A stretch of DNA of 64,000 nucleotides from Chromobacterium paludis (lineage in GTDB: Bacteria > Pseudomonadota > Gammaproteobacteria > Burkholderiales > Chromobacteriaceae). The position numbers were made by a program, and so were the translations under genes. Every line of letters starts with the position of its first letter. The first letter of the stretch is position 1. Shown in pieces: positions 43,181 through 52,182 of the stretch. The notes below the pieces were generated by a model. The model had not been told where the DNA came from, did no database searches, and saw only the letters and a program-made list of their open reading frames with translations. The stretch is from NCBI RefSeq assembly GCF_008275125.1, contig NZ_CP043473.1, positions 558,001-622,000 on the forward strand, in the 5' to 3' direction.

Positions 43181-44539
43181 TTACAGGCCGAGGGCGGATT
43201 TCACCAGGCCGAACACCTTGGTGTTGTCCATCACGCCTTTGAAACCCGGGCTGCCGGCGCCGCCGGACATCAGCATCACGTCGCCGCCGCCGTGGGTTTC
43301 GCTGGACAGGCGGATGCCGGTTTCCTGCTGGTAGTCGTCACCGGTGGCGGTGGCCGAATCCACTGATACGCGGGTGGGCTTGCGATTCGGGCCGTTGCCG
43401 AACACCAGCGTGGTGTAGACCGCGCCATCGGCGTCCTTGGCCGGTTGACCGTCGGAGTAATGGCGCGAGATATCGTGGATGGGGTTGCCGCGCTTGGAAT
43501 ACCCGTTGATGGTCATGGTGTGGTCATGGTCGGCGGTGACGACGATCAGGGTGTTTTTCAGATCGACCTTGGCCAGGGCGGTCTTGATCGCGTCGTCGAA
43601 GGCGATGGCGTCCACCAGGGCGCGCTTGGCGTTGGTGCCGTGCAGCGCGTGGTCGATGCGGCCGCCCTCCACCATCAGCACGTAGCCGTTGCCGTTCTTG
43701 GACAGCACGTCTATCGCCGCCGCGGTCATCTGCGCCAGGCTGGGCTGGTCTACCTTGTTCTTGACGCGGTCCAGCTCGTACTCCAGGTGGTCCTTGCCGA
43801 AGATGCCCACCAGTTTGGTGGCCGACTTGGCGTCGAAGGCGGCTAGCTGGGCGCCGGTCTGCAGCACCGGATAGCCCTTGGCGGCGAATTCCTTCAGCAG
43901 ATCGCGGCCGTCGCTGCGCTTGCCGCCGTTGGCCTTGGGCAGCAGGAATTTGCTGCCGCCGCCCATCAGCACGTCGAGGCCGCCTCCCAGCTTGGCGTTG
44001 TAGCCGGCGCCGCCCGGCACGGCCTGGGCGATGATGTCGGATTCGGCGTCGCGGTGGCAGACGTGGGCATAGGTGGCGGCCGGCGTGGCGTGGGTGACGC
44101 GGGTGGTGGTGACCGCGCCTATGGCCTTGCCCTTGGCCTTGGCCAGCTCCAGCAGCGTGTCCGCCGGCTTGCCGTTGTTGGCGCCGCAGTTGCCGGTGCC
44201 ATCGCTATTGGGCTCGATGGCGCGGGTGTCGGACGTCATGGAGATGACTTCGTTGTTCATCTTCACGCCGGTCATGTAAGCCGCCATCGACGGCGCGCTG
44301 TCGGTGGTTTGGGCATCGTTGGAATAAGTCTTGATCCGCGCGGTGCGATCCAGTTTTTCCATATTCAGCTTGCCGCTCTCGCCGTACTGGTAGATGCGGG
44401 CGGCAGTGACGGTGGCGGGGCCCATGCCATCGCCCAGGAAGAAGATCACGTTTTTGGCTTCGCCAGCGGCCAAGGCCTGGGAAGCGGGCAGGGCGGCCAG
44501 CACGGCGGCGGCCAGCACGGTTTTCATCACGGTTTGCAT
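43181..44539 (-). CDS. phoA: Secreted alkaline phosphatase (PhoA family)
   Basis: Hydrolyses phosphomonoesters in the periplasm or outside. 452 residues; signal peptide of about 25 residues (ALAA-GEA). Motifs: metal-binding NVIFFLGDGMG (about 30-40), nucleophile in TTDSAPSMAAYMTGV (Ser81), THATPAATYAHVCHRD, VEGGRIDHALH, TADHDHT and SSETHGGGDV. ATG 44539 follows aggagaacaaaaac. It is a paralogue of the gene 19 bases upstream on the same strand, so the two form an operon. No PHO box was recognised upstream of the pair. Confidence 0.93.
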   Translation of the reverse strand: MQTVMKTVLAAAVLAALPASQALAAGEAKNVIFFLGDGMGPATVTAARIYQYGESGKLNMEKLDRTARIKTYSNDAQTTDSAPSMAAYMTGVKMNNEVISMTSDTRAIEPNSDGTGNCGANNGKPADTLLELAKAKGKAIGAVTTTRVTHATPAATYAHVCHRDAESDIIAQAVPGGAGYNAKLGGGLDVLMGGGSKFLLPKANGGKRSDGRDLLKEFAAKGYPVLQTGAQLAAFDAKSATKLVGIFGKDHLEYELDRVKNKVDQPSLAQMTAAAIDVLSKNGNGYVLMVEGGRIDHALHGTNAKRALVDAIAFDDAIKTALAKVDLKNTLIVVTADHDHTMTINGYSKRGNPIHDISRHYSDGQPAKDADGAVYTTLVFGNGPNRKPTRVSVDSATATGDDYQQETGIRLSSETHGGGDVMLMSGGAGSPGFKGVMDNTKVFGLVKSALGL

Positions 44540-44558
44540 GTTTTTGTTCTCCTATGCC

Positions 44559-46013
44559 TTACAGGCCGGCGGCCTTCTTGACCAAGCCGAATACTTCGAT
44601 GTTTTCCAGGAAGCCATGGATGCTGTCCGCGCCCTGGCCGGTGGCGGCGATATAAACGTCGGTGCCGCCGTGGGTTTCGCCGCCGGCCGGCATGCGCACG
44701 GCCGCTTCCTGGTGGTAGCTGTCGGCGGACACGGTGTCGTCGGTCAGCGCGGCGGCCGCGTTGCGGTCGCCGGCGACGCGGTTTTCGCCGTTGCCGAAGC
44801 CGATGATGGAGTAGGGCATGCCGTCCTTGTCCTTCAGGGGCGCGCCGCTGACGTAGTCCTTGGCCAGGCCCAGCACGCCCGGATTGCCCGGCGCGGTCTT
44901 GCCGGTGCGCTTGGCGTAGCCGTTCAGCACCAGGGTGTGGTCATGGTCGGCGGTGACGACGATCAGCGTGTTCTTCAGGCCCGGGTCTTTTTGCTGCATC
45001 GCATCGATGGCGGCCTTGATGGCCTGGTCGAAGGCGACGGTGTCTTGCAGCGCTTTCTTGGCGGTGGTTTCGTGCAGGGCGTGGTCGATGCGGCCGCCTT
45101 CCACCATCAGGAACATGCCCTGTTTGCCGCTGCGGCCGGCCAGCATGGCGATGGCCTTGGATGTCATCTCGGCCAGGCTGGGTTCCTTGCTGGCATCACG
45201 GTCCAGGTCGTAGCTCATGTGGCTGGAGGTGAACAGGCCGACGGCGCGCGAGGTCTTGGCCGGATCGATGGCGCTGAACGCGGCCTTGTCCGCGGCGTAG
45301 CCATAGCCTTTGGCCTTCAGCTCCGCCACCAGGTCGCGGCCGTCGGCGCGCTTGCCGCCGGCGGTTTTGGGCAGGAAGAACTGGCGGCCGCCGCCGAACA
45401 CCACGTCCACGCCGTCTTTCAGCGCCGCGTTGTACAGCGCGCCGCCCGGCACCAGCTGGGCGGCGATGTCGGCTTCGGCGTCGCGGTGGCAGACGTGGGC
45501 ATAAGTGGCGGCCGGGGTGGCATGGGTGACGCGGGTGGTGGTGACCACGCCGGTGGCCCAGTTTTTGGCCTTGGCCAGCTCCAGCAAGGTGGTGACCGGC
45601 TTGCCGTTGGCGGCGCCGCAATTGCCGGTGGCGTCCTTGGTCGGTTCGATGGCGCGGGTATCGGACGACATGGAGATGACTTCGTTGTTCATCTTCACGC
45701 CGGTCATGTAGGCGGCCATGGATGGCGCGCTGTCGGTGACCTGGGCGTCTTGGGAGAAGGTTTTGACGAAGCCGGATTCCGGCAGCGTGTCCATGGTCAG
45801 CTGGCCGTCTTCGCCCACGGCGTAAATGCGGGCAGCCGTCGTCGTGGTGATGCCCATGCCGTCGCCAAGGAAGAAGATCACGTTCTTGGCGCTGGCGGAG
45901 GGCGTGGTCTGGGCATTGTCCTGGGTGCGGCTGCTGGTGGCGCCGCCGTCGCTATTGCAGGCGGCAAGCGTGAGGGCCAGCAGGACGCTGGCGCTGAGGG
46001 TGAGAGTGCGCAT
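44559..46013 (-). CDS. Lipoprotein alkaline phosphatase (PhoA family)
   Basis: 484 residues. The N-terminus is a lipoprotein signal with lipobox LAAC (Cys19), followed by a Ser/Thr/Gln-rich spacer and then the PhoA fold: NVIFFLGDGMG, VTDSAPSMAAYMTGV, THATPAATYAHVCHRD, VEGGRIDHALH, TADHDHT, GGETHGGTDV. Very similar to the downstream gene, so a tandem duplication, but this copy is membrane-anchored while the other is soluble. Presumed outer-membrane or periplasmic phosphomonoesterase. Confidence 0.92.
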   Translation of the reverse strand: MRTLTLSASVLLALTLAACNSDGGATSSRTQDNAQTTPSASAKNVIFFLGDGMGITTTTAARIYAVGEDGQLTMDTLPESGFVKTFSQDAQVTDSAPSMAAYMTGVKMNNEVISMSSDTRAIEPTKDATGNCGAANGKPVTTLLELAKAKNWATGVVTTTRVTHATPAATYAHVCHRDAEADIAAQLVPGGALYNAALKDGVDVVFGGGRQFFLPKTAGGKRADGRDLVAELKAKGYGYAADKAAFSAIDPAKTSRAVGLFTSSHMSYDLDRDASKEPSLAEMTSKAIAMLAGRSGKQGMFLMVEGGRIDHALHETTAKKALQDTVAFDQAIKAAIDAMQQKDPGLKNTLIVVTADHDHTLVLNGYAKRTGKTAPGNPGVLGLAKDYVSGAPLKDKDGMPYSIIGFGNGENRVAGDRNAAAALTDDTVSADSYHQEAAVRMPAGGETHGGTDVYIAATGQGADSIHGFLENIEVFGLVKKAAGL

Positions 46014-46113
46014 TCAATCTACCTTTGTTATGAAAAAAACGCGCACAAAGATTATGTTTGGAATGTTTCACCCAAATAAATTGTTAGCAATTATGTAGAC
46101 ATGTTGCAAATTT

Positions 46114-47253
46114 TTAACATTTCCACAGCCGGGCGAGGAAGGAGACGCGCACCTTGGCTTCTGCCGCGTGACAGGGTGCGAGAATTCTCAAGCCAGGCTT
46201 GCTGGTGTCGCGCGGCAGCGGTTCGCCGTAAGGCGGCCCGTCGCCGCGCCGGATGGCGGCGACCATGGGTTCGCTGGGCTTGGCGCCGGCGGCGGTGACC
46301 ACGCAAATCTCCTCGCTGGCGATGCGCACGAAGCTGCCGGGGGGGTAGATGCCCAGCTCGCGGATCAGCAGAGTGATGAAGCCTTGGTCGAATTCGCTGT
46401 CCTTGCGCTGGAATATCTGGCCCAGGGCGGTGGCGGGCAGCAGGGCGGAGCGGTAGCGGCGCGGCAGCAGTTTGGCGCAGGTGATGTCGGCCAGATGCAG
46501 CATATGGGCCGGCGGCAGGATCTGCTCCTTGCCCAGGCCTTGCGGGTAGCCCTGGCCGGACCAGGACTCGTGATGGGTCTGCACCAGGGTGTGCCACAGC
46601 TGGTCCTCGACGCCGGCCTCGCGCAGGATGGCGGAGCTCATCAGCGGATGGTCGAGTATGGCTTGGCGCTGCTGCTCGCTGAGCTGGCCCTGCTGGCTAT
46701 ACAGCTCGTTCTGCAGCTCCACCTGGGAGATGTTCATGGTCAGCGCGGCGCAGATCAGGATTTCGCGGTGGCTGGGCGGCAGTTTGACGCTGCGGGTCAG
46801 GATGGCCAGCAGCGAGGCGGTATGCAAGGGATGGGCGACGCTGTATTCGGTGAACGGCACCAGGAAGATGGAGGCGATCAAGGCGTCATGATGGGTTTCC
46901 GCCAGACGGATCAGCGTCTTGGCCAGCTGCATCACCTTGCCCTGCAAGTCCGGGGTGGCCAGCGCCCGGTACAGCACATTGCGCACCCGTACTTGCAGAA
47001 AGGCGATGTCCTCGAACAAGGAGTGCTTTTTATGGTCGTTGAGGTTGGGCTTGTCCAGCGCGCGCGCGTCCCCCTTGGCCTCGGCAAAGCCCATGTGAAC
47101 GAGCTTTTCCTTCAATTCCGGCGTCAGCACGTAATGTCCGCGCTTTAACAGCAGAAATCCGTTGCTTGAGTAGACGTTGACCGGCAGCTCCTTGCCAATC
47201 TCCACCATGGAGGAGAAGACTTTGGCCGGTTTCTTGGTGGATTCCACAGTCAT
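46114..47253 (-). CDS. Degenerate HD-GYP domain protein
   Basis: 379 residues from ATG 47253 (GTG 47265 is an alternative; neither has a strong RBS). An N-terminal domain of about 120 residues precedes an HD-GYP-like domain: HPLHTASLLAIL, AALTMNISQVELQNEL, LDHPLMSSAILREAG, HHESWSGQGYPQGL, LHLADITCAKLLPRRYR. HD-GYP proteins hydrolyse cyclic-di-GMP, but here the HDxGK dyad reads MNISQ and the Asp of the HHExxDGxGYP motif is Ser, so catalysis is doubtful; a c-di-GMP or protein-binding role is possible. No signal peptide or membrane segment, so cytoplasmic. Confidence 0.82.
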   Translation of the reverse strand: MTVESTKKPAKVFSSMVEIGKELPVNVYSSNGFLLLKRGHYVLTPELKEKLVHMGFAEAKGDARALDKPNLNDHKKHSLFEDIAFLQVRVRNVLYRALATPDLQGKVMQLAKTLIRLAETHHDALIASIFLVPFTEYSVAHPLHTASLLAILTRSVKLPPSHREILICAALTMNISQVELQNELYSQQGQLSEQQRQAILDHPLMSSAILREAGVEDQLWHTLVQTHHESWSGQGYPQGLGKEQILPPAHMLHLADITCAKLLPRRYRSALLPATALGQIFQRKDSEFDQGFITLLIRELGIYPPGSFVRIASEEICVVTAAGAKPSEPMVAAIRRGDGPPYGEPLPRDTSKPGLRILAPCHAAEAKVRVSFLARLWKC

Positions 47254-47331
47254 TGCCCGTGTCACCGCTTGCGATGTTTAATGTCTATGGAATGATAATC
47301 CAATGCCATCGCAAGCTGGTAATTTTCACGT

Positions 47332-50300
47332 TCAACGCGGCAGTTCGCTCCATACTTTCAATAGGCGCTTAACAGAGACTGGGTAAGGTGTTTTTAATTC
47401 CTGGGCAAACAGGCTGACGCGCAGTTCCTCCAGCATCCAGCGGAAATCCAGCACCGCCGGCGCCGGTTCGCCTTGTTCTTTTTGCGCCGCCACGCGTTGC
47501 TCCCATTGCTGCCACAAATCGCGGATTTCGGCGGCGCGCTGGCCGTCGCGCTGCGGATTGGCCGGCTGTTTGTCCATGCGCAGGCTCATCGCCTTCATGT
47601 AGCGCGGCAATTGCGGCAGGTGGCTCCAGGGCGTGTCGCTGAGAAAACCCTTGTATACCAGCCGCTCCAGCTGGCCCTTCAGCTCATGCCCCAGCTTGTG
47701 CTTCTGCATCTTGGTGACCAGCGGCGTGTATTCGGCGGCGATTTGCTGCAGGTACTGCGCCACGGCCTGGATCACCGCCGGCAGGCGGGTGCGGGCGCGG
47801 GTTTTCTGCTCGTTGAAGGCTTTTTCGTTGCGCGGCAGCGCGTCCTCGCCGATGAAGGCGCGGTCGCAGATGGCGGCGATGGCATCGGCCAGCAGGTCGT
47901 CGGCATTGGCCACCGCGCGCAGCTGCAGCGCGATTTGCGTCATGCCGGGCAGGCCCTTGCCCAGCTGCTTCATCTGTTCTTTCAGTTGTAATTGCAGCAA
48001 GCGGATCACGCCCTGGCGGTGATGCTTTTCCGCCACGGCCTGGGTGTCGAACAGGCGGATGGCGACGCGGTCTTCCTCCAGCGTCAGCGCCGGATAGCCG
48101 GTGAGCTGCTGGCGGCCGCGGGCGAACTGTATGCTTTCCGGCAGCTCGCCGAAGTCCCAGGCCTTGACGTCGTCGCGCTCGAATTCGGCGCTGGTGTCGC
48201 GGAAGGTCAGCTGCGCCGCCTGGCCGAACTGCTTCTGCAGCGCGGCCAGATCGCGGCCCATGCCGATTTCCTGCTTGCCGTCGTCTATCACGCGGAAGTT
48301 GAACAGCATGTGTTCCGGCAATTCCTGCGTGTTGAACGCGTCGATGTCCACCTTCACGCCGCCGGTCTCGCGCAGGATGAAGCGCGCCAGTTGCGGCGCG
48401 ATGGGCTGCTGCAGGTCCGGGACGGTCAGCAGGAAGCGGGTGATGAAGTCCGGCACCGGCACGCAGCAGCGGCGGATTTGCTTGGGCAGGCCCTTGATCA
48501 GCTGCTGCAGCTTGTCGCGGATCATGCCCGGCACCAGCCATTCGAACGGGGCCGGCGTCAGGCGGTTCAGGATGGCCAGCGGCACGTCGATGGTGACGCC
48601 GTCCAGCGGGTGTTTGGGTTCAAAGCGGTAGCGCAGCTTCAGCTTGCCGTCCTCCAGCTCCAGCCATTCCGGGAACTGGTTTTCGGTCACATGCTGGGCG
48701 GCGTGGCGCATCAGCTCTTCGCGGGTCAGGTGCAGCAGCTTGGGTTCGGTTTTTTCCGCCTCCTTGCGCCAGGCTTCGAAGCTGGCGGCGTCCACCACTT
48801 CCGCCGGGATGCGTTCGCTATAGAAGGCGTACAGCGCCTCTTCGTCCACCAGCACGTCCTGGCGGCGCGCCTTGTGCTCCAGCTGCTCCACCTCGCGGAT
48901 CAGTTGCTGGTTGCGTTGGAAGAAGGGCGCGTTGCTGACGTATTCCATATTCACCAGCGCGCCGCGGATGAACAGCTCGCGCGCCTCTTCCGGCGCGATG
49001 CGGCCGTAGCTGACGGCGCGGCGCGGGATCAGCGTCAGGCCGTACAGCGTGACGCGTTCGCTGGCGACGACTTCGCCGCGGCTCTTTTCCCAGTGCGGCT
49101 CGAAGTAGTGGTACTTCACCAGGTGCGGCGCCAGCTTCTCCACCCACTCCGGCTCGATCTTGGCCACGCAGCGCGCGTAGAGGCGGGTGGTTTCCACCAG
49201 CTCGGCCGCCACCAGCCATTTCGGCTTGGCTTTCTTCAAGCCGGAGCCAGGAAAGACGTGGAAGTTGACGCCGCGCGCGCCTTGGTAGTCGTCTCCTTCC
49301 TGGTTCTTCATGCCGATATTGCCGATCAGGCCGGTCACCAGCGCTTTGTGCAGGTTTTCATAGGCCACCGCGTCCACTTGCTGGCGCTTTTTCTGCGTCA
49401 TCTGCGCGTCCGGCTGCTCGGCGTCGGCATGGGCTTGGTCGCGGGTGATCAGGCCCAGTTCGCTGGCGATTTCGGCCAGTTGCGCGTGCAGCTCGCGCCA
49501 CTCGCGCATGCGCATATAGGACAGGAAGTGGTCGTGGCAGGCGTTGACCAGCTGGCGGTTGGATTTCTTGTGCTTCAGCGCGTCGGCGAAGAAGTCCCAC
49601 AGATGCAGGAAGGACAGGAAGTCCGACTTCTCGTCGTTGAAACGGGCCTGGGCCTTTTCCGCTGCGTCGCGCGCCTCGAACGGCCGCTCGCGCGGGTCTT
49701 GTATGCTCAAGGCCGCCGCGATGATCAGCACTTCGCGCGCGCAGTGGTAGTCGCGGCCGGCCAGCAGCAGGCGGCCCACTTTCGGGTCCACCGGGATGCG
49801 CGCCAGTTCCTTGCCGACCGGGGTCAGCTCGCCCTGCTCGTTCACCGCGCCCAGCTCGGTCAGCACCTGGTAGCCGTCGGCGATCAGACGGCTGGACGGT
49901 GCTTCCAGGAAGGGGAAGGCGTCCACCTTGCCCAGGCGCAGCGCGGCCATGCGCAGGATCACCGCCGCCAGGTTGGAGCGGACGATTTCCGGATCGGTGA
50001 AGGCCGGGCGCGCGTTGAAGTCGTCCTCGGCGTATAGGCGCACGCAGATGCCGGACTCGACGCGGCCGCAACGGCCGGCGCGCTGGCGGGCGGCCGCCTG
50101 CGACACCTTCTCCACCTGCAATTGCTCCACTTTGGCGCGCGGGCTGTAGCGGTTGATGCGGGCCAGGCCGGTGTCGATCACGTATTTGATGCCGGGCACC
50201 GTCAGCGAGGTTTCCGCCACATTGGTGGCCAGCACGATGCGGCGGCCGCCGGACGGTTTGAAGATTTTCTGCTGGTCCTCGTTGGACAAGCGCGCGAACA

Positions 50301-51267
50301 GCGGCAGGATCTCGTAGCCGCGGATGCCGGACTTGCGCAGCTTCTCCGCGGTTTCGCGGATTTCGCGCTCGCCGGGCAGGAAGACCAGCATGTCGCCAGG
50401 GCCCTGGCGCGACAACTCGTCGGCCGCGTCGACGATGGCGTCTTCCATCTCCATCTCGCGCTCGTCTTCGTCGCGCTGCTTCAGCGGCCGGTAACGCACT
50501 TCCACCGGGTAGGTGCGGCCGGACACCTCGATCACCGGCGCGCCGTCGAAGTGCCTGGAGAAGCGGTCGGCGTCGATGGTGGCGGAGGTGATGATGACTT
50601 TCAGGTCCGGCCGGCGCGGCAGCAACTGCTTCAGGTAACCGAGCAGGAAGTCGATGTTCAGGCTGCGCTCGTGCGCCTCGTCGATGATGATGGTGTCGTA
50701 CGCTTCTAGGTGGCGGTCGGTCTGCGTTTCCGCCAGCATGATGCCGTCCGTCATCAGCTTGATCACCGATTTTTCCGACAATTTATCGGTAAAGCGCACT
50801 TTGAAGCCGACATGCTCGCCCAATTGCGAACCCAGCTCCTGCGCGATGCGCGTCGCCACCGAGCGCGCGGCCAGCCGGCGCGGCTGGGTGTGGCCGATCA
50901 GGCCGAATACGCCGCGGCCCAGCTCCAGGCAGATCTTGGGAAGCTGGGTGGTTTTGCCGGAGCCGGTCTCGCCGCAGATGATCACCACCTGGTGCTTGTC
51001 TATCGCCGTCTTGATGTCGGCCAGCTTCTGGTTGACCGGCAGCGCGTCGTCGAAGCTGGGCTTGGGCAGATGCGCGCGGCGCGCGTCGGCGCGGCTGCGC
51101 GAGCGTTCCACCTGGCCGGCGATGTCCGCCAAGAGCTTGTCGGCCGGCTGGTTCTTCTTCAGCCGGTCGGCGGCGTCGGCCAGTTTGCGGCGCAGGAGGT
51201 GGCGGTCGCGGATCAGGCAGGAGGACAGGGCGGATTTCAGGTCGGCGAGGCGGGCGGCAGGAGTCAT
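47332..51267 (-). CDS. hrpA: ATP-dependent RNA helicase HrpA
   Basis: DEAH-box 3'-5' RNA helicase involved in mRNA processing and ribosome rescue. 1311 residues from ATG 51267, close to E. coli HrpA (1300). Motifs: Walker A GETGSGKTT (about 99-107), TQPRRLAARSVA, DEAHERSLN, TSATID, the C-terminal helicase segment with TNVAETSLTVPG and QRAGRCGR, then HA2, OB fold and the long DUF3418 C-terminal region. The upstream in-frame extension runs into the outer-membrane gene and is not used. Confidence 0.96.
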   Translation of the reverse strand: MTPAARLADLKSALSSCLIRDRHLLRRKLADAADRLKKNQPADKLLADIAGQVERSRSRADARRAHLPKPSFDDALPVNQKLADIKTAIDKHQVVIICGETGSGKTTQLPKICLELGRGVFGLIGHTQPRRLAARSVATRIAQELGSQLGEHVGFKVRFTDKLSEKSVIKLMTDGIMLAETQTDRHLEAYDTIIIDEAHERSLNIDFLLGYLKQLLPRRPDLKVIITSATIDADRFSRHFDGAPVIEVSGRTYPVEVRYRPLKQRDEDEREMEMEDAIVDAADELSRQGPGDMLVFLPGEREIRETAEKLRKSGIRGYEILPLFARLSNEDQQKIFKPSGGRRIVLATNVAETSLTVPGIKYVIDTGLARINRYSPRAKVEQLQVEKVSQAAARQRAGRCGRVESGICVRLYAEDDFNARPAFTDPEIVRSNLAAVILRMAALRLGKVDAFPFLEAPSSRLIADGYQVLTELGAVNEQGELTPVGKELARIPVDPKVGRLLLAGRDYHCAREVLIIAAALSIQDPRERPFEARDAAEKAQARFNDEKSDFLSFLHLWDFFADALKHKKSNRQLVNACHDHFLSYMRMREWRELHAQLAEIASELGLITRDQAHADAEQPDAQMTQKKRQQVDAVAYENLHKALVTGLIGNIGMKNQEGDDYQGARGVNFHVFPGSGLKKAKPKWLVAAELVETTRLYARCVAKIEPEWVEKLAPHLVKYHYFEPHWEKSRGEVVASERVTLYGLTLIPRRAVSYGRIAPEEARELFIRGALVNMEYVSNAPFFQRNQQLIREVEQLEHKARRQDVLVDEEALYAFYSERIPAEVVDAASFEAWRKEAEKTEPKLLHLTREELMRHAAQHVTENQFPEWLELEDGKLKLRYRFEPKHPLDGVTIDVPLAILNRLTPAPFEWLVPGMIRDKLQQLIKGLPKQIRRCCVPVPDFITRFLLTVPDLQQPIAPQLARFILRETGGVKVDIDAFNTQELPEHMLFNFRVIDDGKQEIGMGRDLAALQKQFGQAAQLTFRDTSAEFERDDVKAWDFGELPESIQFARGRQQLTGYPALTLEEDRVAIRLFDTQAVAEKHHRQGVIRLLQLQLKEQMKQLGKGLPGMTQIALQLRAVANADDLLADAIAAICDRAFIGEDALPRNEKAFNEQKTRARTRLPAVIQAVAQYLQQIAAEYTPLVTKMQKHKLGHELKGQLERLVYKGFLSDTPWSHLPQLPRYMKAMSLRMDKQPANPQRDGQRAAEIRDLWQQWEQRVAAQKEQGEPAPAVLDFRWMLEELRVSLFAQELKTPYPVSVKRLLKVWSELPR

Positions 51268-51301
51268 CGGCTTAAAGATCGGAGGATTGCGCAAAGCGCC
51301 G

Positions 51302-51307
51302 ATTATA
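51302..51307 (-). promoter_or_regulatory. Extended -10 promoter element for hrpA
   Basis: On the minus strand the sequence reads tgctataat, an extended -10 box, about 35 bases upstream of hrpA. A GC-rich palindrome (gcgcgccgcggccgcggcggcgcgc, 51317-51341) lies just upstream where a -35 would be and may end the preceding outer-membrane gene's transcript. Confidence 0.5.
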
Positions 51308-51346
51308 GCAGAGCGCGCCGCGGCCGCGGCGGCGCGCCCCTTGGAC

Positions 51347-52009
51347 TCAGAACGAGTAAGACAGGCCCACCCCGGCGCTGAGCCGGAAGCGCGCGCCGCC
51401 CAGGTCATGGTTCAGCTTCTGCTGCGCGGCGGCCAGGTCCTGGGCGCTGACGCCATTGGCCGGGCTCAGCGTGGCCTTGCCGCCAAACTGCAGCTGCGCG
51501 CCCAGATCGGTGGTGACGCGCCAGGCGGACGCATTCGGCAAGGCGAAGTCCCAGCCCACGCCAAGATAAGACCCCAACGGGCTGTATTCCACCTTGCCGT
51601 TCAGCGGGCCGACGGCGGAGGCGGCGTAGCGGTTGCCGTTCAGCGTGTAATTGCCCGCGCTGTCGGCGGAGAAAGCCAGGTCGTCGCGCGGCTTGCCGGA
51701 CAGCGTCAGGCCGCCGCTCAGGCGGAAACCGCTGTCGGGGATGGGATGCCAGTCCAGGCTGGCGGCCAGGCCGGCGTTGGACTTGGATTTTTGCTGATAG
51801 GGCGTGCCTTCCTGCGTCCTGTCCTGTTTGTAGCGGAAGGTGTTCTGCACGCCCAGCCGCAGCGCCAGGCCGTTGTCCAACGTTTTGCCGACGCCCAGTT
51901 CCGTGCCGGTGCCCAGCTTGGCGTAGCCGAAACCGTCTTCGGCCCGCGCGGCGTTGAGGCTCAGCGCGGCCAGCATGGCGCAGGCCGCCATCGAAATTTT
52001 CCATTGCAT
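51347..52009 (-). CDS. Small outer-membrane beta-barrel protein
   Basis: 220 residues with a signal peptide of about 23 residues (ARA-EDG). The mature chain has alternating polar/hydrophobic strands (FGYAKLGTGTELGVGKTL, LALRLGVQNTFRYK, FRLSGGLTLSG, SYLGVGWDFAL, FRLSAGVGLSYSF) and ends in phenylalanine, the barrel-assembly signature. Of the OmpW/OprF-like eight-strand size class. Function unknown. Divergent from the kinase operon. Confidence 0.8.
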   Translation of the reverse strand: MQWKISMAACAMLAALSLNAARAEDGFGYAKLGTGTELGVGKTLDNGLALRLGVQNTFRYKQDRTQEGTPYQQKSKSNAGLAASLDWHPIPDSGFRLSGGLTLSGKPRDDLAFSADSAGNYTLNGNRYAASAVGPLNGKVEYSPLGSYLGVGWDFALPNASAWRVTTDLGAQLQFGGKATLSPANGVSAQDLAAAQQKLNHDLGGARFRLSAGVGLSYSF

Positions 52010-52182
52010 GCGTATTTCCCTTCGGTGAGTGAAGGCCGCTGTTCGGCCGGTGAGCGCATTGTTCCGCTTGGGGAGGGCGCGCGCATGTGCCGGAAGATAG
52101 AGACGGCGCGCATGACTAACGGCACTGCCGGCGCGGAGGCCGCGGCGGCAGACTGGCGCGCTTATCGGGGAGGGAGGGGACG

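Noticed and set aside
46014..46113. PHO box upstream of the phosphatase pair
   Set aside because: No tandem CTGTCAT-like repeats were found; regulation by phosphate is therefore not claimed.
47992..50037. 681-codon open frame opposite hrpA
   Set aside because: Antisense shadow of the helicase gene.
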